From the NCBI RefSeq assembly GCF_003675325.1, contig NZ_CP033073.1:558001-622000 (forward strand): a DNA stretch of 64,000 nt, in the 5' to 3' direction. Below the pieces are notes generated by a model. It was not told the DNA's origin and did not search any database. It saw only the letters and a program-made list of their open reading frames with translations. The translations under genes were made by a program, and so were the position numbers. Of the stretch, positions 44,772 through 53,875 are shown in pieces. The DNA comes from Streptomyces dangxiongensis (lineage in GTDB: Bacteria; Actinomycetota; Actinomycetes; Streptomycetales; Streptomycetaceae). How positions within the stretch are numbered: position 1 is the first letter of the stretch; each line of letters begins with the position of its first letter.

Positions 44772-45290
44772 ATGACCACGCACACCGCCCGCCCGGTCCA
44801 CACCGTCCACCCGAGCCCCGTGGGCGACCTGCTGCTGACGGGGACGGTCACACCGGCCGGCCTCACCCTCACCTCCCTCTCCCTGCCGGGGCAGCGCGGC
44901 GCCCCGGTCGTCCGTCCGGAGGACCGGGACGACCGGCCGTTCGCCGAGGCGCTGCGCCAGCTCGACGCGTACTTCGCAGGCCGGCTGACCCGCTTCGACC
45001 TGTCCTTCTCCCCCGTCGGCAACGCGTTCCGGCACGCGGTGTGGCAGGCCCTGGACGAGGTCCCGTACGGCAGGACGACCACGTACGGCGAGCTGACCGC
45101 CCGCCTCGGTCTGTCCCGTGCCGAGGTCCGCTCGGTGGGCCAGGCCCTCGGCGCCAACCCGCTGCTGCTGGTCCGTCCCTGTCACCGGGTGATCGGCGCG
45201 GACGGTTCGCTGCGCGGTTACGCGGGCGGGCTGGAGAAGAAGCGGTGGCTGCTGACGCACGAGGGCGCGCTCCAGCCGACGCTGCTGTGA
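44772..45290 (+). CDS. ogt: Methylated-DNA-protein-cysteine S-methyltransferase
   Basis: This suicide DNA-repair protein transfers the alkyl group from O6-alkylguanine to its own cysteine in the motif PCHRVIG (Cys near residue 138). The 172 residues comprise the small N-terminal domain and the DNA-binding helix-turn-helix domain (PYGRTTTYGELTARLGL, then RSVGQALGANPLL). GGAGGAG precedes ATG 44772. The C-terminal YAGGLEKKRWLL stretch is typical. It converges on the decayed GH2 gene. Confidence 0.95.
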   Translation: MTTHTARPVHTVHPSPVGDLLLTGTVTPAGLTLTSLSLPGQRGAPVVRPEDRDDRPFAEALRQLDAYFAGRLTRFDLSFSPVGNAFRHAVWQALDEVPYGRTTTYGELTARLGLSRAEVRSVGQALGANPLLLVRPCHRVIGADGSLRGYAGGLEKKRWLLTHEGALQPTLL

Positions 45291-45332
45291 CCGGCCGGGG
45301 CGTTCGGGCCCGCGGAGTCGGCGTCGCGCCGG

Positions 45333-48093
45333 TCAGCAGTCGAGGCGGCTGATCCGCACGGCTCCCTCCGGCCGGCCCGGGTGGGCGCTGGTGAGCGTCA
45401 GCCGCAGCCGTGAGCCGCGTACCGCGTCGAAGGTGATGACCGTCGGGCTGTCGGACCCGGTGGCCCACCGGGTCCGCGCGCCGGTCACCGGCAGGTAGGC
45501 GTGGCCGTCCCACACCGCCACCTCCGCCCGCGCGGGCAGCGTGTGGGCGGCGTCGGTCGTGAAGGAGACCGCGAGGTGGTCGAAGGTCCGGCGGCGGCCG
45601 AAGTCGACCGAGACCCAGTCCTCGGCGCGGGCACCGCCGAACGCGGGCAGCAGCGCGGTGGCCGGCTTGGTGAAGGCGTTGGACCAGCCGGTTGCCGGGT
45701 CGCCGTCCAGCATCGCGGCGGGCAGGGTGTCCCGGCGTCCGGAGTAGCCGGCATCCGCCCGGGGGTGGTCCGGGGGCGCCGGGTGGTCGGGCCGGAAGGG
45801 GGCGGGCGCGGTGGTGACCGCCCGGCGGGCCGGGGTCGTGTGCAGCCGTGCCGTGTCCGGGCGCAGGCCGTCCACGCGGGCGGTGACCTTCAGTGTGCCG
45901 GGCTCCGTGCCGGAGCGGACGATGGCGAGCGCCTTGCCGTGGAAGGCGGTGCGGGTACTGGCCTGGTAGCGCTCGGCGCTCTCCTGGCGGCCGTTGTCGA
46001 CGCCGGCCAGCCGGCCGCCGGTGACGTCGAAGGAGATGAGGTGCAGCGCGCCGGGCACGGTCACGCCGTGCGCGTCGACGATGTCGGCGGTGACGAAGGC
46101 GAGCGAGCGGCCGTCGGCGGCGAGTGAGTCGCGGTCGGCGGTGAGGCGTACGGCGTGCGGGGAGCCGGCGGTGCGCAGCACGTCGGTGGCGACGGCCTCG
46201 CCGTTCTGCCGGGCCACCGCCCTCAGTTCACCGGGCCGGTAGGGCACGTGCCACGTCAGGTGCAGTTTGCCCGCGCTGCCGTTGGGGCTGGTGTAGCTGC
46301 CCGGGTAGGGGCCGTCGGTGAATGTCCGGTCGTCGCCGGTGGCCTCGGTGGTCTCCAGGTAGGCGCGGCCGTCGGTGGTCTTCTTGGCGTCGAACTCCCG
46401 GTTCCAGGTCATCGGCAGCAGGTGGACCATGGGCTCGTCCGTCCACTGGCTGCGGAACAGGTGGTACATGTCCTTGGGGAAGCCGGCCGTGTCGACCGCG
46501 CCGAAGAAGGATGCCTTCACCGGGAAGACGTCACGAGGAGGGGGACACCGTCGAGGTCTGGGCGTACGCCAACGTGCCCTCCGTCGAACTGTTCCTGAAC
46601 GGACAGTCCCTCGGCGTACTCGCCGCTCATCGTCCAGGAGGCGAGGTTGTTGTCATAGGAGGAGGTCTCCCGCCTGCCGGGGTTGTAGTTCAGCCCGAGG
46701 CCGTCGAGCTTGGCGAGCATGCGGTCGGCCGGGGAGCCCGGGGCGGGCACGGCGCGGTACTTGTCCGAGCCGATGACGACCGGGCGGGTGTCGTCGGCGG
46801 CCCTGACCGCGCCGATGATCCGGTCCGCCATGGCGAGCCCCGCGGTGGAGGTGGAGTCGGGGATCTCGTTGCCGATGGACCAGAGCACCACGGCCGGCGA
46901 GTTGCGGGCGGCCCGGACCATCTCGGTGGCGTCCGTCTCGCACCACTCGTCGAAGAACCGGCCGTAGTCGTACGTCGTCTTTCCCGTGCGCCAGCAGTCG
47001 AAGGCCTCCACCATCATCACGATGCCCAGCTCCTCGCAGACCTGGATCAACTGCGGTGCGGGCGGGTTGTGCGAGGTGCGCAGGGCGTTGACGCCCATCG
47101 ACTTCATGATCCGTAGCTGTCGGCGGACGGCGTCGATGCTGACGGCCGCGCCGAGGGCGCCCTGGTCGTGGTGGAGGTCGACGCCCTTGATCTTGGTGTA
47201 CGTGCCGTTGAGGGAGAAGCCCTCGTCGGGGTCGAAGCGGAAGCTGCGGATGCCGAAGGGCGTGCGGAAGGTGTCGACGGTACGGCCGGCGACGCGCAGC
47301 TCGGTGTGGAGCGTGTAGCGGTGCCCGGGCGTCGCGAAGTCCCACAGCAGGGGCTCGGGGACGGTCAGTTCGTGGGTCTCGGTGGCCTCGTCGGCGACGG
47401 TGGGCGTGGTGGCGGTGCGGGCGGCCGTGCGCCCGTCGGGGCCGGTGATCCGGGAGATCACCTGCACGGGGGTGGCGGTGCCGGAGTCGTTGTGGACGGT
47501 GGTGCGCACCCGGACCAGCGCCCGGTCGGCGGTGATCTCCGGCGTGGTGACACGGGTGCCCCAGCGGGCCACGTGCACCGGCTCGGTGATCACCAGGCGG
47601 GCCTCGCGGTAGATGCCGCTGCCGGAGTACCAGCGGCTGCTCGGCAACTGGTTGCGCACCCTGACCGCCAGCACGTCGGGCGTGGTGCCGTCGGTGTGCA
47701 CCAGGTCGGTCAGGTCGAGCGCGAACCCGGTGTAGCCGTAGGGGTGGCGGCCGGCCTCGGTGCCGTTGCAGTAGACGTGCGCGTCCATGTAGACGCCGTC
47801 GAACTCCACGGGGGGGTCTGTTCGATGCTCCAGTCGTGCGGGACGGCGACCTCGCGCCAGTCCGTGTCGTCGTAGCCGGGCTCGGCGGCCCGCACCCGGG
47901 CGCCGTCCGGGTCGGTGCCGCCGTCCAGGGAGGCCTGCGCGAAGCGCCAGCCGTCCCGCAGCGGCACGGTCCGGCGTCCCCCTGCGCCGGACGCGCCGGC
48001 GGCGAGGGCGGCCGGGGCCGCGGAGATGCTCAGCAGCGATCCGGCCGCGGGCGCTGCCGTGGCGGCCAGAACCGATCTGCGCGTGACCGTCAT
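45333..48093 (-). pseudogene. GH2 beta-galactosidase-like gene, broken at two places
   Basis: Three frames in order carry pieces of one exported glycoside hydrolase family 2 protein. The first (from ATG 48093) has a Tat-like signal VTRRSVLAATAAPAAG and the start of the sugar-binding domain, ending VPHDWSIEQTPP. The second has VEFDGVYMDAHVYCNG, the TIM barrel with SHNPPAP and the acid/base WSIGNEIPD. The third has KASFFGAVDTAGFPKDMY and C-terminal domains with a discoidin-like end. At the first break (seven-G run 47810-47816) about 30 expected residues are missing. At the second, near 46520-46620, the region holding the nucleophile-side strands is replaced by an inverted piece of the gene itself. 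The enzyme is almost certainly inactive as read. Confidence 0.85.
46532..46618 (+). other. Inverted and displaced segment of the GH2 gene
   Basis: On the plus strand these 87 bases read HEEGDTVEVWAYANVPSVEL then FLNGQSLGV, the typical strand pair of the GH2 C-terminal domain that should follow HLLPMTW in the minus-strand gene. At its proper place (46400/46401) the gene instead joins MTWN directly to REFDAKK. So the piece has been excised, turned round, and inserted about 130 bases upstream in the gene, replacing sequence expected between SGEYA and VFPVKASFF. Confidence 0.75.
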
Positions 48094-48368
48094 GGGCGGC
48101 TCTCCCTCATCAGGTCCCAGAAGTACTCACAACTGATCGCGAACAAACAGATTCTGACGGCCGGCCACGCACGATCGTCAAGGGCGCGGCACCCCGCGAC
48201 CGCCTCCGGCGGCATTTCGGCCGGAAATCCTCCTTGACCACACCCCACCACGTTCGGCCGGTCGGCCAGGTGGGCGCGACCGGCGTCCACGGGCGCGCCG
48301 GAAGCACTACGCTGGAGCACAAGTGATGCCACCTGTTCACTGTGAGTGTGCGCTTGGGAGCGGCGACG

Positions 48369-50750
48369 ATGAGCCGGGTCTATCCGTTCGACGACGCGGC
48401 GACGGCCCGGGCTGTCATCGATGACGACGGAACACTGGTGGAGTGGAACGAGGGCGCTCGGCGTCTGCTCGGCCACCCCGCCGGCGCCGTCGTGGGCCGC
48501 CCCGCGGCCCGGCTGCTGGCCGCCCCCGGCCCCCGGGCGGCGCCCACGGGCCCGCGCTGGGAGGGCACCGTCGGACTGCGCCACCGGGACGGCCGTACCG
48601 TCTCGGTGTGGCTGCTCGCCCACCGCCGCCCGCCGGAGGACGGCCGGCCGGGCGACTGGCTCGTGGTCACCCCGCTCACCGGCCCGGAACCGCCCGCCGC
48701 GGACGACCCGCTCGTCGAGGCGGCCCTGATCCAGGCGCCGTGCCCCGTCGCCCTGTACGACGACGCACTGCGGCTGCGCCTCATGAACGCGGCGATGGCC
48801 GACATCATCGGGCTGCCCGAGGAACGGGTACGGGGACTCCGGCTCCCGGAGATCGGGGGCAAGCCGCAGAGCGACGAGCTGGAACAGGGCATGCTCCAGG
48901 TGCTCACCTCGGGCAGCCGGCTGGACGTGCGGACCTTCCTGCGCACCGGCGGCGAGGACCGCGCGCACGCCTGGCTCGCCCGCATGGCACCGGTACGGGA
49001 CGCCGGGGGCCGGGTGCGGGGCGTGTGCCTGGCCGCGCACGACGTCACCGACAACCAGCGGGCCCGGCAGCGGCTCCAGCTCGTCAACGAGGCGAGTGTG
49101 CGCATCGGGACCACCCTCGACGTCACCCGCACGGCGCAGGAACTGGCGGACATGTGCGTGCCCGCGCTCGCCGACTTCGTCACCATCGACCTGCTGGACC
49201 TGCGCGAGCACGGCAGCGAGCCGTCGGCCCGCATCACCGCGCCGGTCCTCCTGCGCCGCACCGCCCACCAGTCGGTGCTGGCGGGCGTGCCGGAGGCGGT
49301 GATCGAGCCCGGGCAGGCGGACGCCTACCCGGACTTCTCCCCGCAGGCCGACGCGCTGACCGCCGGCCGCACGATCACCACCTCGGTGGCCACCGGTGAC
49401 CTGGACCGGTGGCACTCCTGGCACCGGGCGCGCGGCGAGCGGGTGCACGCGTTCGGCATCCACTCCTCGATGTCGGTACCGGTCCAGGCCCGCGGGCTGA
49501 CCCTCGGGGTGGCGGTGCTCACCCGGCACCGGCGGCCGGACGCGTTCACCCCGGACGATGTGCTGCTGGCCGAGGAGATCACCGCCCGGGCCGCCGTCTG
49601 CATCGACAACGCCCGCCGCTACTCGCGGGAGCGGGAGACCGCGCTCGCCCTCCAGCGCAGCCTGCTGCCCCGTTCGCTGCCGCGCACCGCCGCGCTGGAC
49701 GCCTCCTCCCGCTATCTGCCGGCCGCGCGGGCCGGAGTGGGCGGGGACTGGTTCGACGTGATCCCGCTCTCCGGGCTGCGGGTCGCGATGGTCGTCGGGG
49801 ACGTCGTCGGGCACGGCATCCAGGCGTCGGCCACGATGGGCCGGCTGCGCACCGCCGTCCGCACCCTGGCCGACATCGACCTGGCCCCGGACGAGCTGCT
49901 CACGCACCTGGACGACCTGGTGCTGCGGCTGTCGGAGGAGTCCGGCGTCGAGGGCAGCACGGGCGAGGTCGGCGCGACCTGCCTGTACGCCGTCTACGAC
50001 CCGGTGTCCCGCCGCTGCACGCTGGCCCGCGCCGGGCATCCGCCGCCCGTGCTGCTCAGGCCCGGCGGCCGGCCCGCGCTGCTCGACCTGCCCGCCGGCC
50101 CCCCGCTGGGCCTGGGCGGGCTGCCCTTCGAGTCCGCCGAGGTGGAACTGCCCGAGGGCACCGTCCTCGCGCTGTACACGGACGGCCTGGTGCAGTCCCG
50201 GGAGCGGGACGTGGACGCCAGCCGTGAGCTGCTGCTGGAAGCGCTCGGACAGGACGCGGACCCGCTGGAGGGAACCTGCGACCGTGTCCTGCACGCCCTG
50301 CTGCCGGCCGGCGGCGCCGCCGACGACGTGGCGCTGCTCCTCGCCCGCACCCGGGGCCTGCCCGCCTCGCAGGTGGCGACCTGGGACATCCCCGCCGACC
50401 CGGCGCTGGTCGCGCCGGTCCGCAAGCAGGTCGTGGAGCAGTTGGCCGCCTGGTCGCTGAGCGAGGCGTCGTTCACGGCCGAACTGGTGGTCAGCGAGCT
50501 GGTCACCAACGCCATCCGGTACGGCTCCCACCCGATCCGGCTGCGGCTCATCCACGACGCGACCACGCTGATCTGCGAGGTCTCCGACACCAGTCACACC
50601 GCCCCGCACCTGCGCCGGGCCAAGATCCTCGACGAGGGCGGCCGGGGTCTGATGCTGGTCGCCCAGCTCACCCAGCGCTGGGGCAGCCGGCACACCACGG
50701 ACGGCAAGACCATCTGGGCGGAACTGCCCCTGTTCGAGGTGGACCGGTAG
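48369..50750 (+). CDS. PAS-PAS-GAF-SpoIIE phosphatase-HATPase regulator
   Basis: This 793-residue signalling protein has two PAS domains (about 10-110 with DDDGTLVEWNEGARRLLG, and 120-235), a GAF domain (about 240-405), a SpoIIE phosphatase (GVGGDWFDV, VGDVVGHG, YTDGLVQS, DDVALLLAR) and a C-terminal HATPase/RsbW-like kinase domain (ELVTNAIRYG, GGRGLML). Such proteins both dephosphorylate anti-anti-sigma factors and may phosphorylate them, setting stress sigma activity. ATG 48369 is preferred to GTG 48342 because GGGAG lies eight bases upstream. Confidence 0.93.
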   Translation: MSRVYPFDDAATARAVIDDDGTLVEWNEGARRLLGHPAGAVVGRPAARLLAAPGPRAAPTGPRWEGTVGLRHRDGRTVSVWLLAHRRPPEDGRPGDWLVVTPLTGPEPPAADDPLVEAALIQAPCPVALYDDALRLRLMNAAMADIIGLPEERVRGLRLPEIGGKPQSDELEQGMLQVLTSGSRLDVRTFLRTGGEDRAHAWLARMAPVRDAGGRVRGVCLAAHDVTDNQRARQRLQLVNEASVRIGTTLDVTRTAQELADMCVPALADFVTIDLLDLREHGSEPSARITAPVLLRRTAHQSVLAGVPEAVIEPGQADAYPDFSPQADALTAGRTITTSVATGDLDRWHSWHRARGERVHAFGIHSSMSVPVQARGLTLGVAVLTRHRRPDAFTPDDVLLAEEITARAAVCIDNARRYSRERETALALQRSLLPRSLPRTAALDASSRYLPAARAGVGGDWFDVIPLSGLRVAMVVGDVVGHGIQASATMGRLRTAVRTLADIDLAPDELLTHLDDLVLRLSEESGVEGSTGEVGATCLYAVYDPVSRRCTLARAGHPPPVLLRPGGRPALLDLPAGPPLGLGGLPFESAEVELPEGTVLALYTDGLVQSRERDVDASRELLLEALGQDADPLEGTCDRVLHALLPAGGAADDVALLLARTRGLPASQVATWDIPADPALVAPVRKQVVEQLAAWSLSEASFTAELVVSELVTNAIRYGSHPIRLRLIHDATTLICEVSDTSHTAPHLRRAKILDEGGRGLMLVAQLTQRWGSRHTTDGKTIWAELPLFEVDR

Positions 50751-50755
50751 GGTCT

Positions 50756-50815
50756 TCGTTCGGATCAGGCCGGATCAGGGAAGCGGGTCCCGCGAGCCCG
50801 GCCTGATCCGAACGA
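50756..50815. terminator. Strong bidirectional hairpin terminator
   Basis: A perfect 18-bp inverted repeat TCGTTCGGATCAGGCCGG with a 24-base loop begins six bases after the phosphatase stop and ends 14 bases before the convergent sigma-factor stop. Its length and perfection suggest that it terminates transcription from both directions. Confidence 0.85.
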
Positions 50816-50828
50816 GAGGCCCTGGCGT

Positions 50829-51377
50829 TCAGGACGCCGACAGCCAGGGCCGTACGTGCTTGCGGGCCTCGTGCAGCCGGGACTTCAGGGTGCCGAGCGG
50901 GATGCCGACGCGCTCGGCGGCCTCGGCGTACTCGAGCTGGCAGATGTCCCGGTAGACCAGCGGCGCGACCAGATGCGGGTGCTCGCGTTCCAGGCGGTCC
51001 AGGGCCTCCAGCAGGTCGACGCGGGAACCGGCGATGACGCTGGTCGTGCGCGGGTCGACGACGTGCGCGGGTTCGATCGCGGCGGGCTGTTCGACGGCCC
51101 GCCGCTTCAGCTCGCGGTACTTCTGCCGGCAGCAGTTGGCGACCACCGTGTACAGCCAGGTGCCGAAGCGGCTGCGGCCCTCGAACGCGGAGATGTGCCG
51201 GGCCACCTGGAGCAGCACGTCCTGGGCGGCCTCCTCGGCGTCCTCCCGGCAGGGCAGGAAGCGCGCGCAGCGGCGCACCACCTCGGGCCGGATCTCCGTC
51301 AGCAGCCGGTCCAGGGCCGCTTCGTCGCCGGCGGCGGCGCGCCGGGCGGACTCCTCCATCGGCGCCTGGTCCTGCAC
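50829..51377 (-). CDS. ECF-type RNA polymerase sigma factor
   Basis: The 182-residue protein has region 2 (CREDAEEAAQDVLLQVARHI, FGTWLYTVVANCCRQ) and region 4 (LEYAEAAERVGIPLGTLKSR) of extracytoplasmic-function sigma factors. GTG 51377 has GGGGGAGG upstream. No anti-sigma gene lies downstream; instead a transmembrane Ser/Thr kinase is divergently transcribed 47 bases away, so the two may share control. Confidence 0.92.
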   Translation of the reverse strand: MQDQAPMEESARRAAAGDEAALDRLLTEIRPEVVRRCARFLPCREDAEEAAQDVLLQVARHISAFEGRSRFGTWLYTVVANCCRQKYRELKRRAVEQPAAIEPAHVVDPRTTSVIAGSRVDLLEALDRLEREHPHLVAPLVYRDICQLEYAEAAERVGIPLGTLKSRLHEARKHVRPWLSAS

Positions 51378-51424
51378 GAAGGCCTCCCCCTGGAAGTCGA
51401 TCTCAGGGCAGGCATGATAGTCGC

Positions 51425-52819
51425 ATGCACCCCCTGGAGCGGATCGGCCGTCACCGCCTCGAACGGCCGCTGGGCAGTGGCGCTTTCGCCACGGTGTGGC
51501 TCGCCCACGACCCGGAGCTGCACGCCCCGGTGGCGGTGAAGGTCCTCGCCGAGAACTGGGCGCACCGGCTCGACATCAGGGAGCGTTTCCTGTCCGAGGC
51601 GCGGCTGCTGCGGCAGGCCGGCTCCAGCCGGGTGGTGCAGGTCTACGACATCGGTGAACTCCCCGACGGCAGGCCGTACTTCGTGATGGAGTACGCCGAC
51701 GGCGGCACCCTCGCCGACCTGCTGGCGGGCGGTGCGCTGCCGGTGCGGGACGCGCTGGCGCTGACGGCGGAGGCCGCGCGCGGTGCCGCCGCGCTGCACG
51801 AGGCGGGCATCGTGCACCGCGACATCAAGCCGACCAACGTGCTGCTGCACACCGCCCCGGACGGCACCCGGCGGGTACTGCTGGCCGACCTGGGGCTCGC
51901 CAAGAGCCTCGCGCAGGCCTCCGTGCTGACCCTGGCCGCGGGCTCGGCGGGTTACCAGCCGCCGGAACAGGCCGAGCCCGGCGAGGGCATCGACGAGCGG
52001 GCCGACGTCTACAGCCTCGGCGCGGTCGGCTACGAACTGCTCACCGGGACCGTGCCGGGCCCCCCGGGGAAGGTCGTGCCGCCGGGCCGGTCGCGGCCGG
52101 AGCTGGGTGCGGACGTGGCACGGGCGGTGCTGCGGGCGCTGGAGCCGGACCGGACCCGGCGCTGGCCGGGCGCCCTGGCCTTCGCCGACGAGCTGGACCG
52201 GCTGGCGGCCGGCCCGCCGGCGCGGCCCGCGCGGCGCCTGGACCGGGTCCGCGGCCGGCTCGGCGCGCTGACCCTGGCCCTGGCGGCGGCCCTCGCCGCC
52301 ACGGCCGCCGCGGTCACGGTGACCGCGGTCCTCCACCACCGTGGCGGCCCGGCGGACGACGAGGTGCGCGTCGCGGACGTCACCGGCCGGGTGACCCTGC
52401 GGGTGCCCGCCGGCTGGGGCCGCGAACTGCGCGACTCCGGCTGGGATCCGCACACGCTCGGGCTGACGGCCGGACATGAGCCGGGGCTGGTGGTGGCCGA
52501 CGACCTGGCCCGCTGGCCCGACCTCAGGGACGCCGTGGACGGGGTCTTCGTCGGGGTCAGCGCGCACGGCGACGTCACCGCCGGGGTGCGGGCGCTGACG
52601 CACTCCGGCTGCCGCTACACCGGCGCCCGCGCGTTCACCGGCGGCGCGTGGCACGGCGTGGTCCGGGTCTGGAGCGGCTGCCCGGACGGCGGTTCGGTCA
52701 CCGAGTCCGCGCTGGTCCCGGCGGGCGGCTCCGCTCGGCCGCAGGTGTACGTTCAGGTGCGCCAGCACGGGGCGGGTGACGCGACGGACGGCATACTGCG
52801 TTCCCTGCGGGTGGCCTGA
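51425..52819 (+). CDS. Transmembrane serine/threonine protein kinase
   Basis: The 464-residue protein has an N-terminal Hanks-type kinase domain: glycine loop LGSGAFATVW, lysine K39 in VAVKV, catalytic HRDIKPTN (131-138) and DLG (155-157) where most kinases have DFG. One membrane helix spans about 279-303. The extracellular part of about 160 residues has no PASTA repeats; it has two cysteines (SGCRYTG, WSGCPDGG) that may form a disulfide and could sense an external signal. The divergent ECF sigma gene is a natural candidate partner. Confidence 0.92.
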   Translation: MHPLERIGRHRLERPLGSGAFATVWLAHDPELHAPVAVKVLAENWAHRLDIRERFLSEARLLRQAGSSRVVQVYDIGELPDGRPYFVMEYADGGTLADLLAGGALPVRDALALTAEAARGAAALHEAGIVHRDIKPTNVLLHTAPDGTRRVLLADLGLAKSLAQASVLTLAAGSAGYQPPEQAEPGEGIDERADVYSLGAVGYELLTGTVPGPPGKVVPPGRSRPELGADVARAVLRALEPDRTRRWPGALAFADELDRLAAGPPARPARRLDRVRGRLGALTLALAAALAATAAAVTVTAVLHHRGGPADDEVRVADVTGRVTLRVPAGWGRELRDSGWDPHTLGLTAGHEPGLVVADDLARWPDLRDAVDGVFVGVSAHGDVTAGVRALTHSGCRYTGARAFTGGAWHGVVRVWSGCPDGGSVTESALVPAGGSARPQVYVQVRQHGAGDATDGILRSLRVA

Positions 52820-52966
52820 AAGCACCGGCCACGGTCAAGACGGGGAAAAGATGCCGGTGTGCCCCGAACTTTTCCGGCGACCCGTGCATCGGAGTGTGAA
52901 GACGGCGCACCCGGCGCCGACGGCGCGTCCCGCGCGTGCCGGGACGATCCTGGAGTGGTGAGCGAC

Positions 52967-53686
52967 ATGGTGAACACCCCCCGGTCCGCGCGGCACGGCG
53001 CCCTGCTCCTGGGCACGGTCGCCGTGCTGGGCCTCCTGACCTCCTGCGGCGACGGCACCGACGTACACAGCGACCCGCCGGTCAGCGCCCCCGGTACGGC
53101 CGCGCCCGCGCGGGAGACCACGAAGAGCCCGCCGCCCGCCGCGGCCTCCTCCGGGACCGCCGCGCCGGCCCCGTCGAGGGCGACCGCGTCCCCGGGCGGC
53201 GCCGCGACGACGGCCCCCCCGGGCACGGCCACGGCGGCCTCGCGCGCCGGCACCCCGGCCGCGCCGGGCAAGCGCTGCCACACCGGCGAGCTGCGCGCCT
53301 CCGTGGGCCGCGGTGATCCGGGTGCCGGCCAGGAGAACTTCCCGGTGGTGCTCACCAACACGTCCGCCCGGACCTGCACCCTGCACGGCTATCCGGGCGC
53401 CGCCTTCGTCAGCTCCTCCGGCGCCCAGCTCGGCCCCGACCCCCGGCGGGCTCCGGGCTCCCCGACGACCGTCACGCTCCGGCCCGGGCAGAGCGCCTGG
53501 GCCGGGCTGTCCTTCTCCAACCCGGGGATCAGTGAGGCCAAGACGGCCACACCGGCCGCGCTGCTGGTCACCCCGCCCGACGAGCACGACCCGCTGAGGG
53601 CTGCCTGGACGGGCGGGCAGGTGCCGGTCTCCGGGAACTCCTCGACCGTCCGTCTGACCGTGCTCAGCCCCGGCACCGGCCCCTGA
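52967..53686 (+). CDS. Secreted lipoprotein with DUF4232-like domain
   Basis: This 239-residue protein has a signal peptide and lipobox LLTSC, then a long Ala/Pro/Thr/Ser-rich linker, and a C-terminal domain of about 135 residues (CHTGELRASVGRGDPGAG, FPVVLTNTSARTCTLHGYPG) typical of DUF4232. It should be anchored outside the membrane. ATG 52967 is used; in-frame GTG codons at 52955 and 52958 are alternatives. It follows the kinase gene on the same strand at 147 bases. Confidence 0.82.
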   Translation: MVNTPRSARHGALLLGTVAVLGLLTSCGDGTDVHSDPPVSAPGTAAPARETTKSPPPAAASSGTAAPAPSRATASPGGAATTAPPGTATAASRAGTPAAPGKRCHTGELRASVGRGDPGAGQENFPVVLTNTSARTCTLHGYPGAAFVSSSGAQLGPDPRRAPGSPTTVTLRPGQSAWAGLSFSNPGISEAKTATPAALLVTPPDEHDPLRAAWTGGQVPVSGNSSTVRLTVLSPGTGP

Positions 53687-53875
53687 CCGCCCCCCTCCCC
53701 CGCCCCGCTGTCGCCCCCGAGGCAGCGGGGTTCGTCATGACCGCGCCACAACTGTCACAGGACGGCAACAGCCGCCGCCCGCCGCGATCTTTCCTCACCC
53801 TCTCGTCATCGAACCCGGTCGACCACACGGCGAGCGGGCCCTCCAGGGGCCCTGACCAGGGAATCGGGGACGACG

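Noticed and set aside
47168..47875. Plus-strand frame antisense to the GH2 gene
   Set aside because: Gly/Val-rich shadow; the minus strand has clear GH2 motifs.
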